A stretch of 64,000 nucleotides of DNA, from positions 62,001 to 126,000 of the forward strand of contig NZ_JPGL01000020.1 in NCBI RefSeq assembly GCF_000732615.1. Direction: 5' to 3'. The position numbers were made by a program, and so were the translations under genes. Shown in pieces: positions 52,476 through 62,686 of this stretch. The first letter of the stretch is position 1, and every line of letters begins with the position of its first letter. This DNA is from Burkholderia paludis (GTDB lineage: Bacteria > Pseudomonadota > Gammaproteobacteria > Burkholderiales > Burkholderiaceae). The notes beneath the pieces were generated by a model that was given only the letters and a program-made list of their open reading frames with translations, searched no databases and was not told where the DNA came from.

Positions 52476-53960
52476 TCAGGCCTTCGCGCCCGCAAGCAGC
52501 CGGTAGAACACGAAGCCGAGCCCCACGCCTATGAACCACGAGAAGTTCGCGACGCCCTGCCAGCCCGGCACCATCACGCAGACGATCGCGATCACCGCGG
52601 CCGGCAGCAGCGCGGCGAGCGCACGGCGGTTCACGCCGCCCGTGTACCAGTACGCGCCGCTGTCCGACATCGTGTACAGGTCGTCGCGCACGAGCCGGCC
52701 GCGCTTGACGAAGTAGAAGTCGGCGATCAGCACGCCGTACAGCGGGCCGATGAACGCGCCGAGCACGTCGAGCGTGTAGTGGATCACGGCCGGGTTGTTG
52801 AACAGGTTCCACGGCGTGATGAAGATCGACGCGACGGCCGCGAACATCCCGCCCGCGCGCCAGCTGATCAGCCGCGGCGCGACGTTCGAGAAGTCGAACG
52901 CCGGCGACACGAAGTTCGCGACGATGTTGATGCCGATCGTCGCGATCGTGAACGTCAGCGCGCCGAGGATCACCGCGGTCGGATGGTCGATGCGGCCGAC
53001 CGTCTCGACCGGATCGGTGATGAGTTCGCCGAACACCGGCAGCGTCGCTGCCGTCGTGATCACCGTGACGAGCGAGAACGCGAGGAAGTTGACCGGCAGC
53101 CCCCAGAAGTTGCCGCGCTTCACGTCGCCGAACGAGCGGCAGTAGCGCGAGAAATCGCCGAAATTCAGCATAGGCCCGGAGAAGTACGACACGACCAGCG
53201 ACACGGCCGTGATCATCACCGGGATCACCTCCGCGCCGTGATACTTGACGCCGCCGAGGTTGATGCCGATGTTGCGCCAGCCCGCGCGCCACACCATGTA
53301 GCCCGCCAGGATGAACATCACGACGTAGACGGCCGGGCCCGCGAAGTCGATGAACTTCTTGATCGTCTCCATCCCGTTCCAGAACACGAACGCCTGCAGC
53401 ACCCACAGCAGCATGAAGCCGGCCCAGCCCACGGCCGACAGCCCGAGGAAGCCGTAGCGATGGACGTCCGCGTACGGCAGCCATTGCGGGAAGAACTTCA
53501 GCACGACGATCACGAGCGCGCTCGACGCGAGATAGGTCTGGATGCCGTACCACGCGATCGCGATCAGCCCGCGGATCACGGCCGGCACGTTCGCGCCGAG
53601 CACGCCGAAGGTCGCGCGGCACGCGACCGGATACGGCACGCCGATCTGCTGGCTCGGCCGTGCGATCAGGTTGCACAGCAGGTTCACGAGGCCGATCCCG
53701 ACGATCAGCGCGATCAGCACCTGCCAGCTCGTCAGCCCGAGCGCGAACAGGCTGCCCGCGAACACGTAGCCGCCGACGCTGTGCACGTCCGACATCCAGA
53801 ACGCGAAGATGTTGTAAGCGCCCCATGTCTGATTCTTCAGGGGTGCCAAATCTTCGTTGTACAGACGTTTGCTGTAACCATCCGGCAGCGCCGGGTCGCC
53901 GCCCTCGCCGCCTTCTTCCGCCGGATAGGCGCTGTCGTGCGCCACACTGAACTGAGCCAT
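52476..53960 (-). CDS. NCS1-family nucleobase/allantoin/hydantoin permease
   Basis: 494-residue inner-membrane carrier with about 12 helices. NCS1 motifs are LYNEDLAPLKNQTWGAYNIF at the N-terminus, GSLFALGLTSWQVLIALIVG, WYGIQTYLASSALVIVVLKF and PWNLFNNPAVIHYTLDVLGA. The protein is 10 bases upstream of the racemase and shares the operon with PuuE and Alc, so it probably imports allantoin or a related ureide. The start is at 53960 with AGGAG 7 bases upstream. Confidence 0.9.
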   Translation of the reverse strand: MAQFSVAHDSAYPAEEGGEGGDPALPDGYSKRLYNEDLAPLKNQTWGAYNIFAFWMSDVHSVGGYVFAGSLFALGLTSWQVLIALIVGIGLVNLLCNLIARPSQQIGVPYPVACRATFGVLGANVPAVIRGLIAIAWYGIQTYLASSALVIVVLKFFPQWLPYADVHRYGFLGLSAVGWAGFMLLWVLQAFVFWNGMETIKKFIDFAGPAVYVVMFILAGYMVWRAGWRNIGINLGGVKYHGAEVIPVMITAVSLVVSYFSGPMLNFGDFSRYCRSFGDVKRGNFWGLPVNFLAFSLVTVITTAATLPVFGELITDPVETVGRIDHPTAVILGALTFTIATIGINIVANFVSPAFDFSNVAPRLISWRAGGMFAAVASIFITPWNLFNNPAVIHYTLDVLGAFIGPLYGVLIADFYFVKRGRLVRDDLYTMSDSGAYWYTGGVNRRALAALLPAAVIAIVCVMVPGWQGVANFSWFIGVGLGFVFYRLLAGAKA

Positions 53961-54109
53961 GACTTCTCCTTGACGCGGCCGGGCGGCCGCTCCACCGTCA
54001 TCGATATCGCTCCGGATGGACGCCCGGAGTCGGACCAGCGGCCCGCGGCGGACACCGCGGGCCTGCATTGCGCTCGTTCTGTGGCGCGCGGCCGGGTTCG
54101 CGTCGCCGC

Positions 54110-54814
54110 TCAGGCGCCGCCGAACACTTCGCGCAAATCGACCTGCCCTTGCGCGGGCCGGTCCAGCATCTTCAGTTCGACATGCTGCAGGTGGTGCGCC
54201 ATCAGCGTCACCGCCCGCTTCGGATCGCCCGCCTCCAGCGCGGCGAGGATATCGTCGTGGTCGTCGCACGAGCACGGGCTGCGCCCGTGCGATTCGTACA
54301 GCGCCGACATCAGCGTCGAGCGTGCGACCAGTCCCTCGAGGCACTCGCTGAGCGTCGCATTGCCCATCAGCGTGGCGAGCGTCGTGTGGAACTCCCCCGA
54401 CAGGCGGATCCACGCCGCGAAATCGTGCCGCTCGAACGCCTTGCGTTCCTTGTCGATCAGCGCGGCGACGCCCTTCAGGCGCTTCGCGCCGGGCCCGGTC
54501 GCGAGCCGCTCGACCACGGCAAGCTCGATGATCCGGCGCATCTCGAACACCTCGTGCACGTCCTGCAGCGTCGGGCTCGCGACAAACGCGCCGCGGTTCG
54601 GCTCGAGATCGACCAGCTTGTCGGTCGCGAGCTGCGCGAGCGCCTGGCGGATCGTCCCCCGCTTCACGCCGAACACGTCGCAGAGCTGCGCCTCCGTCAG
54701 CTTCGCGCCGGGCGCGAGCCGGTGTTCGAGGATCGCCGTGCGGATCCGCTCGGCGATCGCTTCGGGACTGGCCGCACCGGACGGATGGGATTCGGGCTCG
54801 TTCATGATCTGCAT
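54110..54814 (-). CDS. GntR-family regulator with FCD domain, probable allantoin-operon repressor
   Basis: 234 residues. Residues ~14-75 form the winged helix (IAERIRTAILEHRLAPGAKL, LCDVFGVKRGTIRQALAQLA) and ~85-220 the helical FCD effector domain (FEMRRIIELAVVERLA, FHTTLATLMGN, DDHDDILAALEAGDPKRA). It is the first gene of the minus-strand operon, upstream of the permease by 149 bases, and it is preceded by a TTGT-N2-ACAA operator. Confidence 0.9.
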   Translation of the reverse strand: MQIMNEPESHPSGAASPEAIAERIRTAILEHRLAPGAKLTEAQLCDVFGVKRGTIRQALAQLATDKLVDLEPNRGAFVASPTLQDVHEVFEMRRIIELAVVERLATGPGAKRLKGVAALIDKERKAFERHDFAAWIRLSGEFHTTLATLMGNATLSECLEGLVARSTLMSALYESHGRSPCSCDDHDDILAALEAGDPKRAVTLMAHHLQHVELKMLDRPAQGQVDLREVFGGA

Positions 54815-54850
54815 CGTGTGATGGTCCTCATCGTAGGGCGGACATAAATA

Positions 54851-54860
54851 TTGTCAACAA
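54851..54860. promoter_or_regulatory. FCD/GntR-type operator, proximal copy
   Basis: TTGTCAACAA, a TTGT-N2-ACAA palindrome of the kind bound by FadR-subfamily GntR regulators, 37 bases upstream of the gntR start. Preceded by TA, giving TATTGTCAACAA, the exact complement of the distal copy. Confidence 0.55.
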
Positions 54861-54995
54861 TTCTTTTCCAGCATTGCGCACAATCCGCGTGCACCGGTGT
54901 GACTCCATTCGGTGCAAGCTGCGCCATATCCTTGCATGACGGGCTTCAAAGGCCTGCCAGAAGCGCTTTTCGTCGTATACCCTGGCGGCCATTTT

Positions 54996-55005
54996 GTTGA
55001 CAATA
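54996..55005. promoter_or_regulatory. FCD/GntR-type operator, distal copy
   Basis: TTGTTGACAA followed by TA. It is the inverted counterpart of the proximal site, 145 bases away (about 14 helical turns), which would allow DNA looping. Confidence 0.5.
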
Positions 55006-55075
55006 ATGGTGCACAACCTCGCGGAGACCTGATTGCGATCAGCGAAAATGTTCGACCGTTAGTTGCGTATCAAGA

Positions 55076-55102
55076 TAAAGAAAAAGGCGGGAAACCCGCC
55101 TT
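55076..55102 (-). terminator. Terminator of ldcA
   Basis: AAGGCGG (55084-55090) pairs with CCGCCTT (55096-55102) across GGAAAC, so that the minus-strand transcript has a T-rich run (55085-55076). It lies 20 bases past the ldcA stop. Confidence 0.85.
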
Positions 55103-55121
55103 CCGATCGAGAGCGCCTGCA

Positions 55122-56060
55122 TCAGCCGAGATGCGGATAGTCCGACAGCGTGAGCCGGAAACCGTGCGCATTCGCCACCAGTTGCGCCTGCGCGCCGAAC
55201 GGCAGCGTCAGCAGGTCGGGCACATGGCCGAACTGGAGCCCCGTGACGACCGGAATCCCGATCACCGAGCGCACCTGGTCGATCATCGCCTGCATGTCGT
55301 AACCGTTGTCGTACTCGAACGGGCGCGCACCGGTGAACTGACCGAGCACGAGCGCCTGCTGGCGCGCGAGCAGCCCCGACAGGTGCAACTGATAGATCAT
55401 CCGCTCGATCCGGAACGGCTGCTCGTTGACGTCCTCGATGAACAGGATGCCGCCCTCGATGTCCGGCATGTACGGCGTGCCGACGAGCGACGAGAGGATC
55501 GCGAGGTTGCCGCCCCACAGCGTGCCCGTCGCGTTCACGGCCTGCACCTGCGGCGCTTCGGCGACGATCGTCGTGGTCGGCTGCGTCAGCGTCTGCCAGA
55601 AGTGCTGCATCGTGAAATCGCTCGGCGTTTCCGCGCCGAAATCGGCGGACAGCATCGGGCCGCCGAACGTCTTGATACGCGCCTTCGCGTACAGCGCGAG
55701 CTGGATCGCCGTGAAATCGCTGTGGCCGACCAGCGCGATCGGCTGGTCGCGCAGCCTGCGCTCGAGCCCGCGATAGTCGAGCCCGTGCAGGATTCGCGCG
55801 GCGCCGTAGCCGCCGCGCACCGCGAGCGCGATGTCCGGCAGCGGCCGCTCGGGATCGGCGAGGCGGTTCAGGTCGCCTGCCCGCTCGCCGTCGGTGCCGC
55901 CGAAACGCTGGAAGCGCCGCTGCGTCGCCTCGATGTTCTCGATGCGTTGCTGCGCGGTACTGAGGCGCTCGAGCGCGCGATTGATCGCGTCGGGGTCATG
56001 CGGATAGCCGGACGGCGCCAGCAGGCGGATGGTGTAGGAGGCGGCGGGCTGCAAGGACAT
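55122..56060 (-). CDS. ldcA: LD-carboxypeptidase (peptidase S66)
   Basis: 312-residue cytoplasmic murein-recycling enzyme that trims tetrapeptides. The nucleophile is Ser114 in ALVGHSDFTAIQL; the Glu in GGILFIEDVNEQPFR and the His in GLQFGHVPDLLTLPFG complete the Ser-Glu-His triad. RGGYGAARIL is the N-terminal family motif. Start at 56060 gives the family length. Confidence 0.94.
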   Translation of the reverse strand: MSLQPAASYTIRLLAPSGYPHDPDAINRALERLSTAQQRIENIEATQRRFQRFGGTDGERAGDLNRLADPERPLPDIALAVRGGYGAARILHGLDYRGLERRLRDQPIALVGHSDFTAIQLALYAKARIKTFGGPMLSADFGAETPSDFTMQHFWQTLTQPTTTIVAEAPQVQAVNATGTLWGGNLAILSSLVGTPYMPDIEGGILFIEDVNEQPFRIERMIYQLHLSGLLARQQALVLGQFTGARPFEYDNGYDMQAMIDQVRSVIGIPVVTGLQFGHVPDLLTLPFGAQAQLVANAHGFRLTLSDYPHLG

Positions 56061-56168
56061 GGCGAAAGGTGTCGTGGCGTCAAACCTGCTTAGAGGGTCC
56101 GAACCGTCTCCGGTTCACGGCGCCGCGCGCGCCCGGCTCATGCCGGGCGACAGGCGCGGCGGGCACGC

Positions 56169-57151
<983 letters not shown>

Positions 57152-57413
57152 CAGTCAATCGGAACAATGCGGCAGGCCGAATTCTAGCAGGGTGACGCGG
57201 GTATGACAGGCCCTTCGAATATATGCTCGATATTGCGCTTTTTAGGGGCCGAATCGAGGCGCATGCGTGCCGATCGGAGGCTGTTGCCGCCTTGCTGCGC
57301 CGCAGCGGGCCTGGATCGGCACGCGCAAACGATGTCGTGCCCGGTTTTCCTCACGGACGATGCAGGTTCGCTCGCGCCGGCGAGGCGGATAGCGCCCCGC
57401 TTCCGTGGCCGGG
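57152..57413. other. Intergenic region between the DUF1992 gene and the MFS gene
   Basis: 262 bases. An AT-rich patch around 57215-57245 on the minus strand could hold the promoter of the DUF1992-tadA unit. Overlapping short frames look like shadows. Nothing else seen. Confidence 0.4.
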
Positions 57414-58625
57414 TCACGCGGCCGCCGGGTCCGGCCGCGCGGTCGCGAACGGCCGGAACATCGTCGCGATCAGGAACGCACCGATGCCGACGGCGAACGA
57501 GCCGACGTACAGCCAGCCATAGCCGCCGAACGTGTCGACGACCAGGCCGCCGGCGACGGGGCCCGCGGCCATCCCGAGGCTTCCTGCCATCGCACAGCCG
57601 CCGATCACGGTGCCCATCATCCGTAGCGGAAAATTCTCGCGCGCAAGCACCGCATACAGCGGCATCACGCCCGCATAGATGAAGCCGAACAGCGTCGCGA
57701 CCGCGTAGAACCCGTCGAGCGTGTGTACGAACGCGTAGCCGAGCGCGCCGAGTGCCTGCGCGAGCAGCCCCGCCACCAGCATGCGCTTTGCGCCGACGCG
57801 GTCGCCGAGGAGCCCGAACGCGATCCGGCCGCCCATGCCGGCGAACCCTTCGACGCTGTAGATCGACACGGCGGCGATCAGCGGAATCCCGCAGGTCACG
57901 GCGTAGCTGACCGTGTGGAAAATCGGGCCCGAGTGCGTCGCGCAGCAGAGGAAGTTGGTCAGGAGCAGCACGACGAACTGCGGCGAGCGCAATGCGTCCG
58001 CGACCGACATCGCCGCGGGCGCCCCCGCCGGCGCAGGCGCCGTGCGCGCGCCGGCAAGCGCGGGCGCACGGCGCACCAGCAGCGACGCCGGGATCATCAC
58101 GACGGCCGCCAGCGCGGCGACCAGCAGCATCGACGTGCGCCAGTCGCGCACCGACACGAGCCATGCAGCCAGCGGCGCCATCGTCATCGGCGCCATTCCC
58201 ATGCCGGCCGATACGAGCGAAACCGCCAGGCTGCGGTGGGTATCGAACCAGCCCGTCACGCACGCCATCATCGGCGCGAATATCGCGGCCGTCGCGCCGC
58301 CTACGGCGAGACCGAAGGTCAGCTGGAACGCGAGCAGCGACGTCGCGCGACTCGCCAGCGCCAGGCTCGCCGACAGCAGCACCGCGCCCGCGATGACGAC
58401 CGGCCGCGCGCCGACGCGATCCGACAGGCTGCCCCATCCGATGCTCGCGAAGGCCATCGCGATGAAGCCCAGCGTCATCGCGCCGGAAATGCCGGTCATC
58501 GACCAGCCCGTGTCGCGCGCGATGGCGCGCAGGAACACGGGCAGCGAAAACATCGCGCCGATCGCGACGCAGCCCGTCAGGCCGCCTGCGGCGACGATCA
58601 CCCAGCGGTATCGGGAATCGGGCAT
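57414..58625 (-). CDS. Major facilitator superfamily transporter (monocarboxylate/OFA-like)
   Basis: 403 residues with about 12 helices. Start MPDSRYRWVIVAAGGL at 58625 is typical. Motifs GWSMTGISGAMTLGFIAMAF and SIGWGSLSDRVGARPVV (MFS signature between helices 2 and 3) and GRIAFGLLGDRVGAKRML (the second-half copy) are intact. The family imports carboxylates or related anions. It is divergent from the GntR gene 58896 across 270 bases, so the GntR regulator may control it. Confidence 0.88.
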   Translation of the reverse strand: MPDSRYRWVIVAAGGLTGCVAIGAMFSLPVFLRAIARDTGWSMTGISGAMTLGFIAMAFASIGWGSLSDRVGARPVVIAGAVLLSASLALASRATSLLAFQLTFGLAVGGATAAIFAPMMACVTGWFDTHRSLAVSLVSAGMGMAPMTMAPLAAWLVSVRDWRTSMLLVAALAAVVMIPASLLVRRAPALAGARTAPAPAGAPAAMSVADALRSPQFVVLLLTNFLCCATHSGPIFHTVSYAVTCGIPLIAAVSIYSVEGFAGMGGRIAFGLLGDRVGAKRMLVAGLLAQALGALGYAFVHTLDGFYAVATLFGFIYAGVMPLYAVLARENFPLRMMGTVIGGCAMAGSLGMAAGPVAGGLVVDTFGGYGWLYVGSFAVGIGAFLIATMFRPFATARPDPAAA

Positions 58626-58837
58626 AGGGGTCTCCTCATTCGTCACGTCCATCCTCGGGAACCGGGCGGCGGCGCAGCGCCTGCCCGGTCGACATGGAAA
58701 CGACGGACGACGCGTCGGCAAATCGACATGCGCCACGCACGCACCGGCAAATTTCCCCGATGGCCGGCCGAGCCGTCCGGTCTGTCCCTGCCGCACCGCT
58801 TTTCCGGAATCGGAAAGTCGAAAGCAGAAATCGTTGG

Positions 58838-58866
58838 TTGGGACACGGGATCGCGCTGACTACACT
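58838..58866 (+). promoter_or_regulatory. Promoter of the GntR-led operon
   Basis: TTGGGA (58838-58843), a 17-base spacer and TACACT (58861-58866). The expected transcript start near 58873 falls on the edge of the operator that follows. Confidence 0.5.
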
Positions 58867-58874
58867 CGAGCCAT

Positions 58875-58888
58875 CTTGTCATAACAAG
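58875..58888. promoter_or_regulatory. HutC/GntR-type operator
   Basis: CTTGTCATAACAAG has perfect 5-base arms and matches the HutC-subfamily pattern (CTTGTATATACAAG type). It lies just downstream of the -10, 8 bases before the gntR ATG, so it would block transcription when bound, a sign of autorepression. It also occupies the place of a Shine-Dalgarno sequence. Confidence 0.6.
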
Positions 58889-58895
58889 TTGACCG

Positions 58896-59666
58896 ATGCC
58901 CCCATCCAACGTCGTGCCGCTGTCGGCGGCCCCGCTTTACGTGCAGATCAAGGATACGCTGCGTGCGCGCATTCTCGACGGCACCCATGCACCGCACAGC
59001 CGCATGCCTTCCGAGCACGAACTCTGCGCGATGTTCGGCGTGAGCCGCATCACGGTGCGCCAGGCGCTCGGCGACCTGCAGAAGGAAGGCCTGCTGTTCA
59101 AGCTGCACGGCAAGGGCACGTTCGTGTCGAAGCCGAAGGCGTTCCAGAACGTGACGTCGCTGCAGGGCTTCGCCGAGGCGATGTCGTCGATGGGCTACGA
59201 GATCGTCAACCAGGTGCGCAGCTTCCGCACCGTCAAGGCCGACCGCCATCTCGCGACGAAACTGAACGTGCCCGAAGGCGCGCCGCTCGTCGAGATTCAT
59301 CGCGTGCGGCTGCTGAATCGCGAACCGGTATCGCTCGAACAGACCTGGGTGCCCGAAGCGCTCGGCAAGCGCCTCGCGGGCGCCGATCTCGCGACCCGCG
59401 ACATCTTCCTGGTCCTCGAAAACGACTGCGGCATCGCGCTCGGCCATGCCGACGTGTCGATCGACGCGATCCTCGCCGACGACGAGATCGTCGATGCGCT
59501 GCGCGTCGAGGAAAGCAGCCCCGTGCTGCGCATCGAGCGCCTCACGCATGACGCGTCGGGCGCCCCGATCGACTACGAATACCTCTACTTCCGCGGCGAC
59601 GCCTTCCAGTACCGGCTGCGCATCGACCGGCAGAAGGCGCGCAAACCTGCAAGGAAACCGCGATGA
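58896..59666 (+). CDS. GntR-family regulator with UTRA domain (HutC subfamily)
   Basis: 256 residues. Winged helix at ~12-80 (YVQIKDTLRARILDGTH, CAMFGVSRITVRQALGDLQ, HGKGTFVSKPK) and a UTRA ligand domain (~95-240, VRLLNREPVSLEQTWVPEAL, VEESSPVLRIERLTHDASG, YEYLYFRGDAFQYRL). Its stop overlaps the flavoprotein start by 4 bases (ATGA), so it is coupled to the enzyme genes and is likely their ligand-responsive repressor. Confidence 0.93.
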   Translation: MPPSNVVPLSAAPLYVQIKDTLRARILDGTHAPHSRMPSEHELCAMFGVSRITVRQALGDLQKEGLLFKLHGKGTFVSKPKAFQNVTSLQGFAEAMSSMGYEIVNQVRSFRTVKADRHLATKLNVPEGAPLVEIHRVRLLNREPVSLEQTWVPEALGKRLAGADLATRDIFLVLENDCGIALGHADVSIDAILADDEIVDALRVEESSPVLRIERLTHDASGAPIDYEYLYFRGDAFQYRLRIDRQKARKPARKPR

Positions 59667-61402
59667 GCATCCAGGTTCACGAATACGACGTCGTCGTGGT
59701 CGGCGGCGGCACGGCCGGCCCGATGGCGGCCGTCAAGGCGAAGGAACGCGACCCGTCCCTGCGCATACTGCTTCTCGAGAAGGCCAACGTGAAGCGCAGC
59801 GGCGCGATCTCGATGGGCATGGACGGCCTGAACAACGCGGTGATTCCCGGGCATGCGACACCCGAGCAGTACACGCGCGAGATCACGATCGCCAACGACG
59901 GGATCGTCGATCAGGAGGCCGTGTATGCGTATGCGGCGCACAGCTTCGCGACGATCGAACAGCTCGACCGCTGGGGCGTGAAATTCGAGAAGGACGGCAC
60001 CGGCGACTACGCGGTGAAGAAGGTCCATCACATGGGCTCGTACGTACTGCCGATGCCGGAGGGACACGACATCAAGAAGGTGTTGTACCGGCAACTGAAG
60101 CGCGCGCGCATCGCGATCACGAACCGGATCGTCGCGACCCGCGTGCTGACCGACGCGCAGGGCCGCGCGAGCGGCGTACTCGGCTTCGACTGCCGCACCG
60201 CCGAGTTCCACGTGATCCGGGCCAAGGCCGTGATTCTCTGCTGCGGCGCAGCCGGCCGCCTCGGCCTGCCGGCGTCGGGCTACCTGATGGGCACCTACGA
60301 GAACCCGACCAACGCGGGCGACGGCTACGCGATGGCGTATCACGCGGGCGCCGCGCTCGCGAATCTCGAATGCTTCCAGATCAACCCGCTGATCAAGGAC
60401 TACAACGGCCCCGCGTGCGCGTACGTGACGGGCCCCCTCGGCGGTTTCACCGCGAACGGCAAGGGCGAGCGCTTCATCGAATGCGACTACTGGAGCGGCC
60501 AGATGATGTGGGAGTTCTACCAGGAACTGCAAAGCGGCAACGGCCCCGTGTTCCTGAAGCTCGACCATCTCGCCGAGGAAACCATCCAGACCATCGAGCA
60601 GATCCTGCACACGAACGAGCGGCCGAGCCGCGGCCGCTTCCACGCGGGGCGCGGCACCGACTATCGCAGCCAGATGGTCGAGATGCACATCTCCGAGATC
60701 GGGTTCTGCAGCGGCCACAGTGCGTCGGGCGTGTACGTGAACGCACGCGCCGAGACGACGGTACCGGGGCTCTACGCGGCAGGCGACATGGCGGCCGTCC
60801 CGCACAACTACATGCTCGGCGCCTTCACGTACGGCTGGTTCGCCGGACAGAACGCAGCCGACTACGTGGCGGGCCGCGACCATGCGCCGGTGGATGAAGC
60901 GCAGGTCGCCGCCGAGCGCGAACGCGTGCTCGCCCCGCTGCTGCGCGAGCGCGGGCTGCCCCCCGCGCAGGTCGAATACAAGCTGCGTCGCATGGTGAAC
61001 GACTATCTGCAACCGCCGAAGGTGACGCGCAAGATGGAAATCGGCTTGCAGCGCTTCGACGCAATTTATGAGGATATCGAACAAATCAAGGCCGATCACC
61101 CGCACGAGCTGATGCGCGCCGCCGAGGTGCGGGCGATCCGCGACTGCGCGGAAATGGCCGCGCGCGCGTCGTTGTTCCGTACCGAGAGCCGCTGGGGGCT
61201 GTATCACCATCGCGTCGACTTCCCGCACCGCAACGACGCCGACTGGTTCTGCCACACCTGGCTGCGCAAGCACGCCGACGGTGCGATGCGCAGCGAGAAG
61301 CGGCCGGTCGAACCGTACATCGTGCCGCTCGCCGACGACGAACGCGGCGCCTACGCGCATCTGCGCATCCGCGAACCGGCCGCGCCCGCGGCCGCCCTCT
61401 GA
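59663..61402 (+). CDS. AprA-like FAD flavoprotein (fumarate reductase/succinate dehydrogenase superfamily)
   Basis: 579 residues. The N-terminal FAD loop is VVVVGGGTAGPMAAVKAKE (residues ~10-28), followed by LEKANVKRSGAISMGMDGLN, and a later flavin segment is ASGVYVNARAETTVPGLYAA. Order and spacing follow adenylylsulfate reductase alpha (AprA), including segments RGRFHAGRGTDYRSQMVEMH and EIGFCSGHSASG. A succinate/fumarate dehydrogenase role is unlikely because SdhB/C/D partners are missing. Substrate unknown. It has its own AprB-like ferredoxin directly downstream. Confidence 0.85.
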   Translation: MSIQVHEYDVVVVGGGTAGPMAAVKAKERDPSLRILLLEKANVKRSGAISMGMDGLNNAVIPGHATPEQYTREITIANDGIVDQEAVYAYAAHSFATIEQLDRWGVKFEKDGTGDYAVKKVHHMGSYVLPMPEGHDIKKVLYRQLKRARIAITNRIVATRVLTDAQGRASGVLGFDCRTAEFHVIRAKAVILCCGAAGRLGLPASGYLMGTYENPTNAGDGYAMAYHAGAALANLECFQINPLIKDYNGPACAYVTGPLGGFTANGKGERFIECDYWSGQMMWEFYQELQSGNGPVFLKLDHLAEETIQTIEQILHTNERPSRGRFHAGRGTDYRSQMVEMHISEIGFCSGHSASGVYVNARAETTVPGLYAAGDMAAVPHNYMLGAFTYGWFAGQNAADYVAGRDHAPVDEAQVAAERERVLAPLLRERGLPPAQVEYKLRRMVNDYLQPPKVTRKMEIGLQRFDAIYEDIEQIKADHPHELMRAAEVRAIRDCAEMAARASLFRTESRWGLYHHRVDFPHRNDADWFCHTWLRKHADGAMRSEKRPVEPYIVPLADDERGAYAHLRIREPAAPAAAL

Positions 61403-61413
61403 GGAGTTCCACC

Positions 61414-61659
61414 GTGCCGCATACCCCGCACGACATCTTCCTGCGCAGCAGCGCGCCCGTGACGATCGACGAGGAACGCTGCATCGCCGACAAGGGCTGC
61501 ACCGTCTGCGTCGACGTGTGCCCGCTCGACCTGCTCGCGATCGACGTGACCAAGGGCAAGGCCTACATGCAGTTCGACGAATGCTGGTACTGCATGCCGT
61601 GCGAGCGCGACTGCCCGACCGGCGCCGTCAAGGTCGACATCCCTTATCTGCTCCGCTGA
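61414..61659 (+). CDS. AprB-like 4Fe-4S ferredoxin
   Basis: 81 residues with two 4Fe-4S motifs: Cys23-x5-Cys29-x2-Cys32-x3-Cys36 (ERCIADKGCTVCVDVCPLDL) and Cys57-x2-Cys60-x2-Cys63-x3-Cys67 (CWYCMPCERDCPTGAVKV). The second motif resembles the AprB sequence CWECxxCxxxCPxGA. It lacks the C-terminal tail of true AprB. It lies 11 bases after the flavoprotein gene and probably carries electrons to or from its FAD. Confidence 0.9.
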   Translation: MPHTPHDIFLRSSAPVTIDEERCIADKGCTVCVDVCPLDLLAIDVTKGKAYMQFDECWYCMPCERDCPTGAVKVDIPYLLR

Positions 61660-61690
61660 CCCCGATCCTCGTCGCGCTCGCCCACCGCCC

Positions 61691-62686
61691 ATGACTGCCA
61701 CCGCCTTCCCTTCCCCGTCGCCCCGCGCGGATTCCTCCGACGACGATGCGCTCATGACCCGCCTCGCCGCGCCCGATGCATCCGTGCGCCGCCTCGCCCT
61801 CTTCGAACTCGCGGATCTCGAGGATCCCGGCTTCGTGTCCGCGTTCATCGCCGCGCTGCGCGCCGATCCGTCGCCCGACGTCCGCGGCGAGGCCGCCCGG
61901 CTGCTCGGCGCGTGGGAACAGCCCGACGTCGTCGACGCTCTATGCGGCGCGCTGCTCGATGCGGACGACGCGGTACGCGCCGCCGCCGCGCAGAGCCTGT
62001 CCGAACTGAAGGAGACCGAATCGGGCGCCGTCCTGTGCCGCTGGGCCGCGCGGCCCGAGCCGTTCGTGCGCTGCGCCGTGCTGCGCGGACTGCGCGAACT
62101 GCGCGACCCCGCCGCGTTCCCGCCCGCGCTGCATGCGCTCGACGCCGCGCTTCCTGCCGTGCGTGCCGAAGCCGTCGCGGTGCTCGGGTGGCTCAAGGAT
62201 GCGCGCGCGCTGCCGCCGCTCGCACGCGCCGCAACGGACGATGCCGATGCGGACGTGCGGCGCGCCGCGGTCGGCGCGATCGGATTCGCGACGCCCGGCG
62301 ACGCGACCGTCGTCGATGCGCTGCTCGCCGCGCTGCGCGACCACGCGTGGCAGGTGCGCGAGGAAGCGGCCACCACGCTCGGCAAGCTGCGCGTCGCGCA
62401 CGCGCGCGCGCCGCTCGTCGCCGCGCTCGGCGACGAGTACTGGCAGGTGCGCCTGCGTGCCGCACGCGCGCTCGGGCAACTGCGCGATGCGGCGGCCGCG
62501 CCGGCCCTCGTCGCGCTGCTGTCGCATGCGATCGGCAATCTCCGCAAGGAAGCCGCGCTGGCGCTCGGCGAATTGCGCGAGCGCACGATACTGCCCGCAC
62601 TGCACGATGCACTTGAAGATCGCGACCCCGAGGTGCGCAAGGCCGTCAGGATCGCCATCCGGCAAATCGACGAGGCGTCGCGATGA
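61691..62686 (+). CDS. HEAT-repeat protein (PBS lyase HEAT-like)
   Basis: 331 residues, nearly all HEAT/PBS-lyase-like repeats of about 31 residues, each with a pattern such as LLDADDAVRAAAAQSLSELK, LGDEYWQVRLRAARALGQLR or LEDRDPEVRKAVRIAIRQID. At least eight units are visible. HEAT solenoids hold partner proteins or redox/bilin-type factors. It lies in the flavoprotein/ferredoxin operon and overlaps the next start by 4 bases, so it probably acts as a scaffold or assembly factor for that complex. Confidence 0.9.
   Translation: MTATAFPSPSPRADSSDDDALMTRLAAPDASVRRLALFELADLEDPGFVSAFIAALRADPSPDVRGEAARLLGAWEQPDVVDALCGALLDADDAVRAAAAQSLSELKETESGAVLCRWAARPEPFVRCAVLRGLRELRDPAAFPPALHALDAALPAVRAEAVAVLGWLKDARALPPLARAATDDADADVRRAAVGAIGFATPGDATVVDALLAALRDHAWQVREEAATTLGKLRVAHARAPLVAALGDEYWQVRLRAARALGQLRDAAAAPALVALLSHAIGNLRKEAALALGELRERTILPALHDALEDRDPEVRKAVRIAIRQIDEASR

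Larger units (their letters stand above)
54815..55121. other. Promoter region of the allantoin operon and ldcA terminator
   Basis: About 300 bases, AT-richer than the flanks, holding the two operators and the ldcA terminator. No gene is credible here. Confidence 0.5.

Noticed and set aside
54828-55016. 62-codon minus-strand frame in the allantoin promoter region
   Set aside because: It overlaps both operators, and its codon use does not match the neighbouring genes.
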